64,000 nucleotides of DNA. Origin: an uncultured Acetatifactor sp. GTDB lineage: Bacteria > Bacillota > Clostridia > Lachnospirales > Lachnospiraceae. Position 1 is the first letter of the stretch; each line of letters starts with the position of its first letter. Positions 17,011-26,580 of this stretch are shown here, piece by piece. The notes under the pieces are model-generated. The model saw only the letters and a list, made by a program, of their open reading frames with translations, was not told the origin of the DNA and searched no databases. The stretch is taken from contig CAJUQT010000017.1 of assembly GCA_910588225.1 (NCBI GenBank), positions 1 to 64,000 on the forward strand, read 5' to 3'. Made by a program: the position numbers and the translations under genes.

Positions 17011-19463
17011 GCGGTGAAGTACTTAAAATAGAGACAACGGATGTCATGACCGGTGACAGGAACCACAGCCGTTTTCTGTATTATCAGCTGAAGATGAGTA
17101 TTCGGCTGGCAAAAAGGATAGATATCATAGTGTCATTTCTGATGGAGTCAGGGGTACGCCTGATTCTGGGGGATTTGAAGGCCGCGTTGGAACGGGGAGC
17201 GGTTATCCGCCTGCTGACTGGAAATTATCTCGGAATTACACAGCCATCCGCATTATATCTGATAAAAAAGGAACTGGGAGATCAAATCGATTTACGCTTT
17301 TACAATCATAAAGAGCGCTCTTTTCATCCAAAGGCATATATTTTTCACTATGAAAACTGGAGTGAAATCTATATAGGCTCTTCAAATATATCCAGAAGTG
17401 CGCTTACTTCCGGAATAGAGTGGAATTACAGATTCAACAGTCATAAGGATAAAGAGAATTTTCATCTGTTTTATTCTACTTTTATCGATTTATTTGAGAA
17501 GCATTCTATCATTATCGATGATGCGGAATTAAAGCGTTATTCCAAAGGCTGGCATAAACCGGCAGTGGCGAAGGATTTAGAGAGATATGACAATCTGGAA
17601 GGCAATCCGGATGTGAAGGTGGAGACGCTGTTTCAGCCGAGAGGGGTCCAGATAGAGGCATTGTATGCACTAGAGGACAGCAGGAGTGAAGGAGCTGTAA
17701 AGGGTCTGGTGCAGGCGGCCACGGGAATCGGAAAAACGTATCTTGCGGCATTTGACTCGGCAAAGTATGAGCATGTCCTGTTTGTGGCCCACCGGGAAGA
17801 GATTTTGAAGCAGGCAGCAGTGGCATTCCGGAATGTCAGAAATACGGATGATTATGGATTCTTTTATGGGAAATATAAGGACACTGACAAGAGTGTCATA
17901 TTTGCGTCAGTGGCGACTCTGGGGAAAGAGGACTATCTGCAGGAGGCCTATTTCCCGCAGGATTATTTTGACTATGTGGTAATTGATGAGTTTCATCATG
18001 CCGTGAACGAACAATATCGTCAGATAATCCATTATTTCCGGCCGAAGTTCCTGCTGGGTCTGACAGCCACGCCGGAGAGGATGGACAACAGGAACATCTA
18101 CGAGATCTGCGATTACAATGTGCCCTACGAAATTTCTTTAAAAGATGCTATCAATAAGGGGATGCTGGTTCCCTTTCATTATTATGGGATATATGACGAG
18201 ACAGATTATTCTCTTATGCATCCGGTGCGCGGACATTATACGGAAGGAGATTTGAATACGGTTTATATCAATAACGTCAGACGATATGATTTGATATATA
18301 AGCATTACATGAAATACCGGTCAAAAAGGGCGTTTGGCTTTTGCTGCTCCAAGCTTCATGCGGAGGCAATGGCAAAGGAGTTTTGTAAAAGAGGGATACC
18401 GTCGGCTGCGGTGTACAGTAATTCGGACGGAGATTTTTCAGAGGAGCGGGATGTGGCCCTTGACCGCCTGCGGAATGGGGAAATCAGGATTATTTTTTCC
18501 ATAGATATGTTTAATGAAGGTGTGGACCTGCCGGGGGTTGACATGGTGATGTTTCTTCGGCCCACGGAGTCTCCGATTGTGTTCCTGCAGCAGTTGGGCC
18601 GGGGACTGCGCAAAAGCAGGGGGAAGGAATATCTCAATGTGCTTGACTTTATCGGAAATTATGAGAAGGCAGGTAAGATTCCGCAATTCCTTGGCGGGGA
18701 AACAGTTTACACAGAGAATAGTGATAATCAGGCAAATGAAATAGAATATCCGGATGACTGCATCGTAGATTTTGAGATGCGCCTGATTGACCTGTTCAGG
18801 GAAATGGAGAAAAAAGGACTGACGATCCGTGAAATTATCAGAAGGGAATATTTCAGGGTAAAAGAATTACTGGGTGGCAGAATGCCTACCAGAATGGAGT
18901 TATTTAATCGTATGGAAGACGAGATCTATCAGCTGTGCGTTCGAAATGCGAAGGAAAATCCATTCCGCGGATATCTGGAGTACCTTCATGAATTGCAGGA
19001 ATTGTCGGTGGAAGAAGAGGCCATATATAACGGAATCGGGAGGGAATTTCTGAATCTGCTGGAGACAACAGATATGCAGAAGGTTTATAAAATGCCGGTT
19101 CTGGACAGCTTCTATAATGATGGAGATATCCGCATGGCAGTGACTGATGAGGAAGTGCTGGAGGCCTGGAAAAAGTTCTTTTCTGATGGGACGAACTGGA
19201 AGGACCTGGGAGAGAATATGACCTATGAAGAGTTCTTAAAGATTACGGACAGGCAGCATTTGTCTAAGGCAAGGACTATGCCCATACGGTATCTGAAAGC
19301 TTCTGGGAAGGGCTTCTTTATTGATGTGCCGGGGTATGCCATAGGAATCAGGCAGGATTTGGAAGCGGTGATTGATAATCCGGTGCTGAGGGAGCAGATG
19401 AAGGATATTATTGAGTATCGGACTGTGGAGTATTACCGGAGGAGGTATCGGGATAGCCGTTAG
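16980..19463 (+). CDS. PLD-nuclease/superfamily 2 DEAD-DEAH helicase fusion
   Basis: 827 residues. The N-terminus is a phospholipase D-type nuclease half-site: SFHPKAYIFHY gives His116 and Lys118, then GSSNISRSAL. The helicase follows, with FQPRGVQIEALYAL, Walker A ATGIGKT (Lys252), Walker B VVIDEFHHA (Asp336, Glu337), GLTATPERMD (motif III), and FNEGVDLPGVDMVMFLRPTE plus QQLGRGLRKSRGKEYLNVLD (motifs V and VI). This layout is shared with DUF3427-type helicase/nucleases of restriction-like and anti-phage systems. About 250 C-terminal residues have no clear motif. The start overlaps the methyltransferase gene by 31 bases. It probably unwinds and cuts foreign nucleic acid. Confidence 0.85.
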   Translation: MAEYNIAEEVSGEVLKIETTDVMTGDRNHSRFLYYQLKMSIRLAKRIDIIVSFLMESGVRLILGDLKAALERGAVIRLLTGNYLGITQPSALYLIKKELGDQIDLRFYNHKERSFHPKAYIFHYENWSEIYIGSSNISRSALTSGIEWNYRFNSHKDKENFHLFYSTFIDLFEKHSIIIDDAELKRYSKGWHKPAVAKDLERYDNLEGNPDVKVETLFQPRGVQIEALYALEDSRSEGAVKGLVQAATGIGKTYLAAFDSAKYEHVLFVAHREEILKQAAVAFRNVRNTDDYGFFYGKYKDTDKSVIFASVATLGKEDYLQEAYFPQDYFDYVVIDEFHHAVNEQYRQIIHYFRPKFLLGLTATPERMDNRNIYEICDYNVPYEISLKDAINKGMLVPFHYYGIYDETDYSLMHPVRGHYTEGDLNTVYINNVRRYDLIYKHYMKYRSKRAFGFCCSKLHAEAMAKEFCKRGIPSAAVYSNSDGDFSEERDVALDRLRNGEIRIIFSIDMFNEGVDLPGVDMVMFLRPTESPIVFLQQLGRGLRKSRGKEYLNVLDFIGNYEKAGKIPQFLGGETVYTENSDNQANEIEYPDDCIVDFEMRLIDLFREMEKKGLTIREIIRREYFRVKELLGGRMPTRMELFNRMEDEIYQLCVRNAKENPFRGYLEYLHELQELSVEEEAIYNGIGREFLNLLETTDMQKVYKMPVLDSFYNDGDIRMAVTDEEVLEAWKKFFSDGTNWKDLGENMTYEEFLKITDRQHLSKARTMPIRYLKASGKGFFIDVPGYAIGIRQDLEAVIDNPVLREQMKDIIEYRTVEYYRRRYRDSR

Positions 19464-19554
19464 GATGGCGGGCAGGGGATAAAAATCGGAGAAAACAAAA
19501 TGTAACAGACAATGCACTAAAGGCACTCTTAAGATGCGAAAGGAAACAGGAATC

Positions 19555-22143
19555 ATGGGATTCTTTGACAGAATATTTGGCCATAAAAAGGCACAGACGA
19601 ATACGGTGGAAAAGATATCCACAGCGTCTGAACAGGCAGCTTTTAAGAATGAAAATGTTTTAAAGTTGCTTGATTTAAAGAATTACATAGATTCACTGAT
19701 GGGTGAGGAGAGATATATTGCCAAAAGCGATTATCTTGAGAAAATCAAGGAATATGAGCCAGTTATTGATTTCTTTTCTGTTCTGCAAAGCAGCGGTATG
19801 TTAGATAGTTTTTGCCAGATCAATGGACTTCCTATGGCAGAAGTACAGAACACGATAGAAGCATTTACTGATATAGAGAAATTGATAGATCGACACAATG
19901 AAGAATTTATAACAAAAACCATGATAGAGGAAAAGGAATATCTTGATAATATTCTGAAAGCAGTTGATCCGGCCATCTCACTGGATGAAGATCAGAGGAG
20001 AGCGGTCTTAACGGATGAGGACTACTGCCTGGTTATTGCAGGAGCAGGCGCTGGAAAGACGACTACCGTAGCGGCTAAAGTCAAGTATCTTGTGGATAAG
20101 CAGGGGATAAAACCTTCACAGATATTGGTGGTTTCTTATACGAATAAAGCAGTAAATGAGTTGAAGGAAAAGATACGAGGAGCGCTGGGAATCGAATGTC
20201 CGATTGCAACATTCCATTCCACTGGAAATGCTGTAATCCATGTGAATGCTCCAGACGAGAAACTGAATATTGTAGATAATTCAAGGTTATATTTTGTTAT
20301 CAGAGATTATTTTCGCGGCTCGGTTATGCAGAATGAGAGTGTGGTCAATAAGCTTATTATGTTTTTCGCGTCTTATTTTGATGCGCCATATGAAGGTGAC
20401 GATTTCAACGGATTCTTTAATAATATTGCAAAAGCAAATTTCTCCACAATGAGAAGTGATTTGGAGGATTTTAAATGTAAAATAATAGACGCTAGAACGA
20501 AGAAGTCGGTAACAATCCAGAACGAAGTGTTGAGGTCACATCAGGAGGTTGAGATCGCTAATTTCTTATATCTGAATAACATAGACTATGATTATGAACC
20601 AGTATATCCATATAACATTTCATATGCCAGAAAACCATATACGCCGGACTTCACTATTCATCAGGATGGCAGGAGTGCATACCTTGAACACTTTGGCATA
20701 TCAGAAAGTGGAAAGAACGACAGATACAGCCAGGAAGAATTGGACAGGTATAAGCAGGCATGAAGGGATGGCAATCGCAGAAGCGGTGCCAACTATGCTT
20801 TAGCATCGGCTGTTGAAACTGCAATCGGACAGCTTTTGGAATATAAGAAGAAGGAAAATAAGGAGCCCGGGCCGATTCTTTTGTTAGGCAGGTTTGGCTT
20901 TGATGGGGATCACCTGGAGAGGTCCGGTTTGTTTGAATACATAAATCGTGGGAGTAAAATTAAAAGCGTAAATTATCCAAACCTGGACATTACTTTTATG
21001 ACTGCCCATTCCTCAAAGGGGCTTGGATATGATGATGTAATCATTGTAAATGGGAAAAATGAAACATATGGATTTCCTTCCAAAATAGAGGACGATCCTG
21101 TACTTGTGTTTGTCATCAGGGGTGACAGGTCTATGGATTATGCAGAGGAACGAAGATTGTTTTACGTTGCTATGACAAGAACGAAGAACAGGGTGTTCTT
21201 CATCGCGCCGGAGCAGAACCCGTCGGAATTTCTGCTTGAATTAAAGAGGGATTATAAAAACGTTGTACTACATGGCGATTGGAACGAAGAGGAAGCTTCC
21301 GGCAGACCTAAGAAAGCCTGTCCGCTTTGTGGATATCCCATGCAGTTGAAGTATAAAAAGGCATATTGTCTGCGGCTTTATATCTGTACAAATGAACCTG
21401 AGGTCTGCAGTTTTATGACCAATGATTTACGCGGAGACAAGTTGTCTATTCAGAAGTGTGATAAATGCCGAGATGGATATCTGGTGGTGAAGCAGAGGCG
21501 GGATTCTGGATTTTTCTTAGGATGTACGAATTACAAACCGAATGGAACAGGCTGTAATAAGGCGATTAATAAGAAAACATTCTATGATCAGATGGGATAC
21601 GAGATAGAAAAATCGGAAGCTTTGTATGCGGAGAAACCTGTTGAAGGGCAACAGGAACCAAAACAAAAGGCATCCAAAAAACAGGTAATTGTCACAGCGT
21701 CAGCGAAACAATCCACTGCGGACAGAGCACTGAAAGATGATTTCATAGAAATTAATTTAGCAGAAGACATACGGCCGGTAATGTATGGAAATTATGAATT
21801 GAATCATTTACTATTTATAGTAGTCAAAGCGCTTCAGAATATAAGTAAGGTAAGGTACTATGGAGTAACTGTACTCGCTGAGGTTCTGAAAGGAATTGAC
21901 AGCAGGAAAATAGTAGAAAATAAGCTGGATAAGCTACCGGAGTTTGGAGCTTTGCAGGATATGCCATATGAGACAATCAAAGCAGTTATTGAGTGGATGA
22001 TAACAGAACATTTGATACTGAAAACGAAGGGAAAATATCCGGTATTACATTCGACCTATGAAGGTCTTCATTATTCGGAAATGATAACAAAAGGTAAGCT
22101 TCATAAGCTGAAAAAGTATTTAGAGGATGTGGTAGTTGGATAG
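19555..22143 (+). pseudogene. Helicase IV-like UvrD helicase with internal deletion and stop
   Basis: Two open pieces in one frame are split by a TGA at 20761-20763. The first starts at ATG 19555 (MGFFDRIFG) and holds Walker A VIAGAGAGKTTTVAAKV, ILVVSYTNKAVNELKEKIR and the nuclease-like insert YTPDFTIHQDGRSAYLEHFG. The second holds TAHSSKGLGYDDVIIVNG (motif V), EERRLFYVAMTRTKNR (motif VI), two four-Cys zinc fingers of topoisomerase type (CPLCG, CDKCRDG) and a helical C-terminus. Between them the usual DExQD Walker B and motifs III-IV, several hundred residues, are absent: EELDRYKQA is followed after the stop by NYALASAVETAIGQLL. An internal deletion therefore killed the ATPase. It lies just downstream of the PLD-helicase gene. 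Confidence 0.8.
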
Positions 22144-22191
22144 AGAGATTATATATTTGTATGTAGTAGAGAGATAACAGGAGACCTTAAA

Positions 22192-22647
22192 ATGCAAATC
22201 ATTGCACATACAATGGAATATCAAGGGGAACAAATATCTTCAGACCTGCAAGTCAGTAACTATTCCCCAAATGATTATGATGAATACAAACATGTATATG
22301 AGGCATGCTTTTCTGAGATGAGAACAGCGCTGGAGCTTACACCAGTAAATTGCTGTGATAATGAGGATGAACTTTTGCAGAAAGCCTCTCAAATCTTTCT
22401 GCTAAAAAAAGAAGGAGTGCTGATAGGCTCAATTGCCATTTACGACAATGAAATTGACGATCTCATTGTAGCAAAAGAATTTCAGGGGCAAGGGTATGGG
22501 AAAAAATTACTTTTGTTTGCTGTTTCTAAAATGCAAAAGGATGGAGCAGCATCGATATCTCTTCATGTCGCTGACTGGAATAAGAATGCCATTCAAATGT
22601 ACCTGAATAACGGTTTTGTGATAGTAAAGACAGAAGTGGTCAATTAA
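22192..22647 (+). CDS. GNAT family N-acetyltransferase
   Basis: 151 residues with AGGAG nine bases before the ATG. The fold is complete for a small GNAT: LQVSNYSPNDYDEYKHVYEA (first strand and helix), EGVLIGSIAIYDNEIDDLIV (central hairpin), FQGQGYGKKLLLFAV (acetyl-CoA loop QGQGYG) and NKNAIQMYLNNGF (terminal helix with the common NxxA-YxxxGF pattern). Substrate unknown. It stands alone between two decayed genes. Confidence 0.8.
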   Translation: MQIIAHTMEYQGEQISSDLQVSNYSPNDYDEYKHVYEACFSEMRTALELTPVNCCDNEDELLQKASQIFLLKKEGVLIGSIAIYDNEIDDLIVAKEFQGQGYGKKLLLFAVSKMQKDGAASISLHVADWNKNAIQMYLNNGFVIVKTEVVN

Positions 22648-22691
22648 AGCCGGCAAACGGAAATTATGTGATTACACTTGGAGGAGAAAAA

Positions 22692-23280
22692 TTGAAAAAT
22701 AACATCATCATTTCCGGAGTACCGCGTGCGGGAAAAAGCACAGTGTCCCATCTATTGTCAAAACAATACGGCTATCAACATATCAGTATGTAGTATCATA
22801 GCCGGACTTGAGAAATGTTTCCCGGAGACAGGGGTCAGTACATACAGCGGATTGTCATCTATGGACACACTTCATGTAATCAGCTGTAAGATGGCACCCT
22901 TCGTCCGAGCTGTGCTTGACAGCGGCGAATATGACGAGTACGAGCCTGGTATGGTACTGGATATGTACCAGCTTTTGCCGGAGGATTACATGAAATATAT
23001 TCATGGGGCTAACTGCGAAATCTTCTATTTTATCACTTCGGATGTGACTCCGGAGGAGCGTTTTGTAATCCAAAAGCGATATGACACAGAAAATGACTAC
23101 ACTTTTTATAAATCTGACGAAGAACTTCGAGAGGGTGCGGTCTATATTGTGGAACAAAGTATTCTCATGAAAGAGCAATGCCTGCGATATGGATTGCCTT
23201 ATTTTGAGACGGCGAAGAACAGAGAGCGGGTTATAGAGGGATTTTTGCAGGAGTTATCTAATTTTCATACCAAATTATAA
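22692..23280 (+). pseudogene. P-loop nucleotide kinase-like protein with frameshift
   Basis: GGAGGAG precedes the TTG at 22692. The frame reads MKNNIIISGVPRAGKSTVSH, a Walker A loop, and continues LLSKQYGYQHISM to a TAG at 22791. The next frame (from 22792) continues SIIAGLEKCFPETGVSTYSG to 23280 with FYFITSDVTPEERF and YDTENDYTFYKSDEELREG. An intact protein would read HISMxSIIAG, so about two bases (or one extra) distinguish this copy from an open gene. If the shift is a sequencing error, the product would be a P-loop kinase of about 195 residues like those annotated as ATP-binding or shikimate kinase-like. No partner gene is evident. Confidence 0.7.
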
Positions 23281-23411
23281 TGAAGCCCAGTTTCAGAAAT
23301 AAGGATTCCACTGTTAAAATACTGACAGGGAGAGGACTGGATATACGAAATTGGCTACTGCGAAAATAAATAAAATTTTGGAGTTCTCAAAACAGGAAAG
23401 GAGCCCCACAA

Positions 23412-25190
23412 ATGATGAACCTGAACCAATTTTTGAAATCTGTAGACAAAACGGCAGCCACAATGACAAAGGAAACTTTGACAGATTTTCTGCATGATAT
23501 TGCCAGGACGCTGCCGGAGAAGGAAAGAGAAGATTTTCTGATGAGACTACAGGGGAAAGGCAGAAAAAGAGAAAGCCCCTACGAAATTCCAGAGGAAGGG
23601 GAAGATTTCGAGCACAAGAAAGATTTTCTGAAATCCCAATTAGAACGCATAGAAAACTGGGAATTGGGTCTGGAGGGCTGTCTCAACGAGGAGTATGACG
23701 ACTGGTATTGCAGTGAAGAGGAAGAGTTTCTGTACAGCGATCCGGAGGGTGTGGTGCCTGTGATTGAAGATGCGTGCAGATTTGTACATCAGTGCATAGA
23801 CCATGAAAACTATGAGGCAGCCCGTGAAATTGCCGATATTCTGATAGGGCTGGATATCATGGTCGGAGGGGATTATCAGGATTATACGGATGATCCAATG
23901 AATATCTGTGAGCTGGAACATTATGATTTGGGGCATGTGGACTATAAAGCTCTTGTGGTGGATGGTGCTCATGCTGTTTACTGCACTGCTGCGCTTCCGG
24001 AGAGGGCCGATGAACTATATAGAGTGATTGAAAATTTCGGCGAGAGGGATATTACACTGGAGATACTCATGCAGAATGGCAGGGAGCTTCCGGATGTGGA
24101 TGCTTTTCTGCCGCTGTGGATAGAATATCTGGGCAGGATAACCACAGATAATGCGGAAAGGCTGCTGCAGGAGGCGTTGGAAATGTTGGGAGACGGGGAA
24201 CAGCTGCTTGCCAATGCGCGGAAATACTGCGGAGAACATCCGGAGCTCTATGAACAGTATTTACAGAGCGGTCAGGAGAAAGAAGAGGCTGTCTCACTGC
24301 TGGAAGTGGGAAAAGAAGCTCTGGATGCTATTGACAAAGGGTATCTTGTTCGCAGCAGGATTGCGCTTTTGACCAGTCGGACTGCACTGGAATTGGGCAG
24401 GCAGGAGGATGCGGAGGAGTGTTGGCTGGAGGCATTTTGTTCGGATACAAGGGTAGTAAACTATTTCAGGTTGTTGATGGAATGTAAGGACTTTTCCAAA
24501 GTGAAGGAGAAGGTAAATGGGATTTGCCAGCAGGTGCGTCCCAAAGCAGAACAGATGGGATATTTCTCCTCTGCCACAAACAAAAAGCAAAATCAGGTAA
24601 GCCCTGGAACTGCATATCTGTTAGCGTTTTTGGAAGGGGATTTTTCTTATGTCCGGGAAAATGCTATGAACGTCAAAGGTTCACTGGGATGGAGCAGTTC
24701 TTTTATGAAATGCGGTCTGGCAGCGTTTCTTTTATTGCTGACAGAGGGGACGGACTTGCAGCAGGGAAATAGAGAGATGTTCAGGCAGTTGACAGTGGCG
24801 GCCGACTTCAAGAAAGCGGAATATGAAAAAGGTACGCTGAAGGTTGTCGAGCAAAGCAATGAGGACTGGTTCCGGGAATGCTGGTACTGCTGGAAAAGAA
24901 CAATTCTGCTCTCTGACCAGGAGAGGGAGGAACTTTTACAGTGGGTTGAAGGACTGGTTACAAAGCGTGTGAAAGGCATCATGGAAGGGAATTACCGTAA
25001 GTATTACGGGGAGTGCGCCGCATATATTGCCGCGCTGGGCGAAGCCAGGGAATCCGCAGGCCGGCAGAACGGGAAGCAAAGTACAATGGTGAAATATATG
25101 GAATTATATCCCCGGCGAAGTGCTTTTCGGGAAGAGATGTGCGGATATGGAATGCGGGATTTCCGAAAAAAGAAACAGGAGTCTCTATAG
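23412..25190 (+). CDS. 592-aa helical-repeat protein of unknown function
   Basis: AAAGGAG lies before the ATG (23412, or 23415 one codon later). The protein is acidic, soluble and almost entirely helical, with TPR/SEL1-like helix pairs such as YEAAREIADILIGLDIMVGG, NAERLLQEALEMLGDGEQLL and ALLTSRTALELGRQEDAEEC. The N-terminal 70 residues (MTKETLTDFLHDIARTLPEK) resemble a docking domain. No catalytic motif is visible. A decayed copy of its 3' end lies 1.2 kb downstream (26365-26467), so the gene has been duplicated locally. I recall similar proteins, unassigned, in many Lachnospiraceae genomes. Confidence 0.65.
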   Translation: MMNLNQFLKSVDKTAATMTKETLTDFLHDIARTLPEKEREDFLMRLQGKGRKRESPYEIPEEGEDFEHKKDFLKSQLERIENWELGLEGCLNEEYDDWYCSEEEEFLYSDPEGVVPVIEDACRFVHQCIDHENYEAAREIADILIGLDIMVGGDYQDYTDDPMNICELEHYDLGHVDYKALVVDGAHAVYCTAALPERADELYRVIENFGERDITLEILMQNGRELPDVDAFLPLWIEYLGRITTDNAERLLQEALEMLGDGEQLLANARKYCGEHPELYEQYLQSGQEKEEAVSLLEVGKEALDAIDKGYLVRSRIALLTSRTALELGRQEDAEECWLEAFCSDTRVVNYFRLLMECKDFSKVKEKVNGICQQVRPKAEQMGYFSSATNKKQNQVSPGTAYLLAFLEGDFSYVRENAMNVKGSLGWSSSFMKCGLAAFLLLLTEGTDLQQGNREMFRQLTVAADFKKAEYEKGTLKVVEQSNEDWFRECWYCWKRTILLSDQEREELLQWVEGLVTKRVKGIMEGNYRKYYGECAAYIAALGEARESAGRQNGKQSTMVKYMELYPRRSAFREEMCGYGMRDFRKKKQESL

Positions 25191-25272
25191 AAAGTATAAA
25201 CAAACAAAAAAGTACTAATGAAGTCTACCAATCAGGTCGTCTTTGTTGTATAATCCATAAGTGAAGTATCAT

Positions 25273-25322
25273 ATTCAGGGCAGAAAGACCAGCCTTTTAC
25301 AAAAGATAAAGTTGCCCTGAAT
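25273..25322. repeat. 10-bp inverted repeat upstream of the toxin-antitoxin pair
   Basis: ATTCAGGGCA (25273-25282) and TGCCCTGAAT (25313-25322) are perfect inverted repeats around a 30-base spacer, followed by GTGATTTTTTC. It could terminate the 592-aa gene transcript or be an operator for the downstream pair, whose first start codon is 59 bases away. Confidence 0.45.
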
Positions 25323-25380
25323 GTGATTTTTTCACAATTGTACCAGGACACAATATGATGTAGAAGGAGGATATGAGGTT

Positions 25381-25668
25381 ATGGCAATGACAGAATCTGT
25401 AACAATAAAAGTGCCGGCAGGGATGACAAAATATTTGGAATGTATGAACCCGGGAACGGAACTAACCAGAAATGCTCTTTTGTTGTATCCATATATATTA
25501 AACCAGACCATATCCCATGGCGGAGCGGCAGAGATTTTGGGGATAAGAAAATCTGAGTTGATTGATATCTATGATAAATTAGGATATTCCTATTTGGATA
25601 TGACAATGGATGAGCTTGATTCGGAACTGGAAACTTTTAGACAATTGAAAAGGGGGACGGTAGAATGA
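25381..25668 (+). CDS. UPF0175-type antitoxin
   Basis: 95 residues with GAAGGAGG 11 bases upstream of the ATG. It has the layout of UPF0175 antitoxins: a ribbon-like N-terminus (SVTIKVPAGMTKYLECM), a helix-turn-helix region LYPYILNQTISHGGAAEILG, and then IRKSELIDIYDKLGYSYLDM with an acidic C-terminus. These proteins bind DNA to repress the operon and bind the toxin. Its stop codon overlaps the toxin start by four bases (ATGA), the standard coupled antitoxin-toxin order. UPF0175 with DUF3368 is a known pairing. Confidence 0.75.
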   Translation: MAMTESVTIKVPAGMTKYLECMNPGTELTRNALLLYPYILNQTISHGGAAEILGIRKSELIDIYDKLGYSYLDMTMDELDSELETFRQLKRGTVE

Positions 25669-26159
25669 TTGTTGTATCAGATACAGCGCCATTGATATCG
25701 CTTTTGAAAATAGACCGTATCGATTTGCTTGAAAGATTATTTGGGAAAGTTCTGATACCCAAGGCTGTATTTGATGAATTGACTGCTGATGAGCGGTTTA
25801 AGCTGGAGGCTGACCAAATTAGGCAGAGACGTTTTGTTATAGTTAAGGCTGTACAGAATCCGGAATCTGCCAATATTCTAAAAAGGGCCACCGGGCTTGA
25901 TCAGGGGGAGAGCGAAGCCATTATATTGACAGATGAGTTACATGCGGATTTATTGTTGATGGATGAAGCAAAGGGAAGAGCAGTGTCCTTTCAAATGGGT
26001 TTTAAAATTATGGGGACAATCGGGATGCTTATGGCGGCTTATGAAGAAAATGAGCTGACGGCAGAGGAAGTAAGGACATGTGTGCAAGACTTGCAAAGAG
26101 CCGGGAGACATATTAGCCAAAAGCATTACCAAATGTTGCTTGACAGGTTGAAGGATTGA
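25665..26159 (+). CDS. DUF3368 PIN-like toxin
   Basis: 164 residues with PIN-domain features: MIVVSDTAPLISLLKIDRID supplies the first acidic residue (DTAPLI), IPKAVFDELTAD the second acidic position, GLDQGESEAIILTDEL the third (GESEA) and DLLLMDEAKGRAVS the fourth (DE.KGR). The family is DUF3368, related to PIN ribonucleases that cleave RNA with Mg2+. All acidic residues appear kept, so the toxin is probably active. It is translationally coupled to the UPF0175 antitoxin upstream. The 3' side is a decayed, non-coding stretch, so the pair may be stabilising a plastic region. Confidence 0.8.
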   Translation: MIVVSDTAPLISLLKIDRIDLLERLFGKVLIPKAVFDELTADERFKLEADQIRQRRFVIVKAVQNPESANILKRATGLDQGESEAIILTDELHADLLLMDEAKGRAVSFQMGFKIMGTIGMLMAAYEENELTAEEVRTCVQDLQRAGRHISQKHYQMLLDRLKD

Positions 26160-26580
26160 TTTTATAGCATGCCGCATGAAATCATATTTGTGTGCATATC
26201 CCAATTTCTATATCATGAAACTGATAATCGTCGCAAAATCAGTAAAGTCTACTCATCTAATTCCATTGCATTCAATTCGTCAATAAAAATATTCATGGCT
26301 GACGGAAGATGATGCTCCGGGAAACCATTTATATGGTATGGAGGATTTCGAGAAGAAAAGTGTCACATATAACGCCGCGCTGGGCGAGGCCAGAGAATCT
26401 GCAGGCTGACAGAATGGAAAGCAGGACACAATAGTGAAATATATGGAATTATATTCCCGGCGAAGTGGAATTAAACCGCTGCATTACAAGCGGTGATACG
26501 GGCTAAATGGGAAGCGTTTTTGAGCAGTTTGCGTCAGCAGATTGGGATTGATATATAAGAACAAGATGTGAGGAAGATAT
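26160..26580. other. Gene-free stretch with decayed gene pieces
   Basis: No intact gene. On the minus strand 26249-26330 reads INGFPEHHLPSAMNIFIDEL followed by NAMELDE and a stop (26249-26251), which looks like the C-terminus of a lost gene. On the plus strand 26365-26467 is a decayed copy of the 592-aa gene. Bases 26490-26558 read AVIRAKWEAFLSSLRQQIGI then a stop, possibly another C-terminal scrap. Confidence 0.45.
26365..26467 (+). pseudogene. Decayed duplicate of the 3' end of the 592-aa gene
   Basis: Bases 26365-26467 align without large gaps to 25020-25121 inside the 592-aa gene: both carry CGCCGCGCTGGGCGA and GTGAAATATATGGAATTATA. In this copy the coding frame is broken (a TGA follows GARESAG), and the flanks do not match. 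It is an old tandem duplication or recombination scar. Confidence 0.7.

Noticed and set aside
16393..19463. Type I or III restriction-modification system
   Set aside because: The methyltransferase has no DNA-methylase catalytic motif (DPPY/NPPF) and there is no specificity subunit.
22726..23280. Intact 184-residue gene starting at 22726
   Set aside because: That start has no ribosome binding site and would discard the Walker A segment encoded in the upstream frame from 22692.
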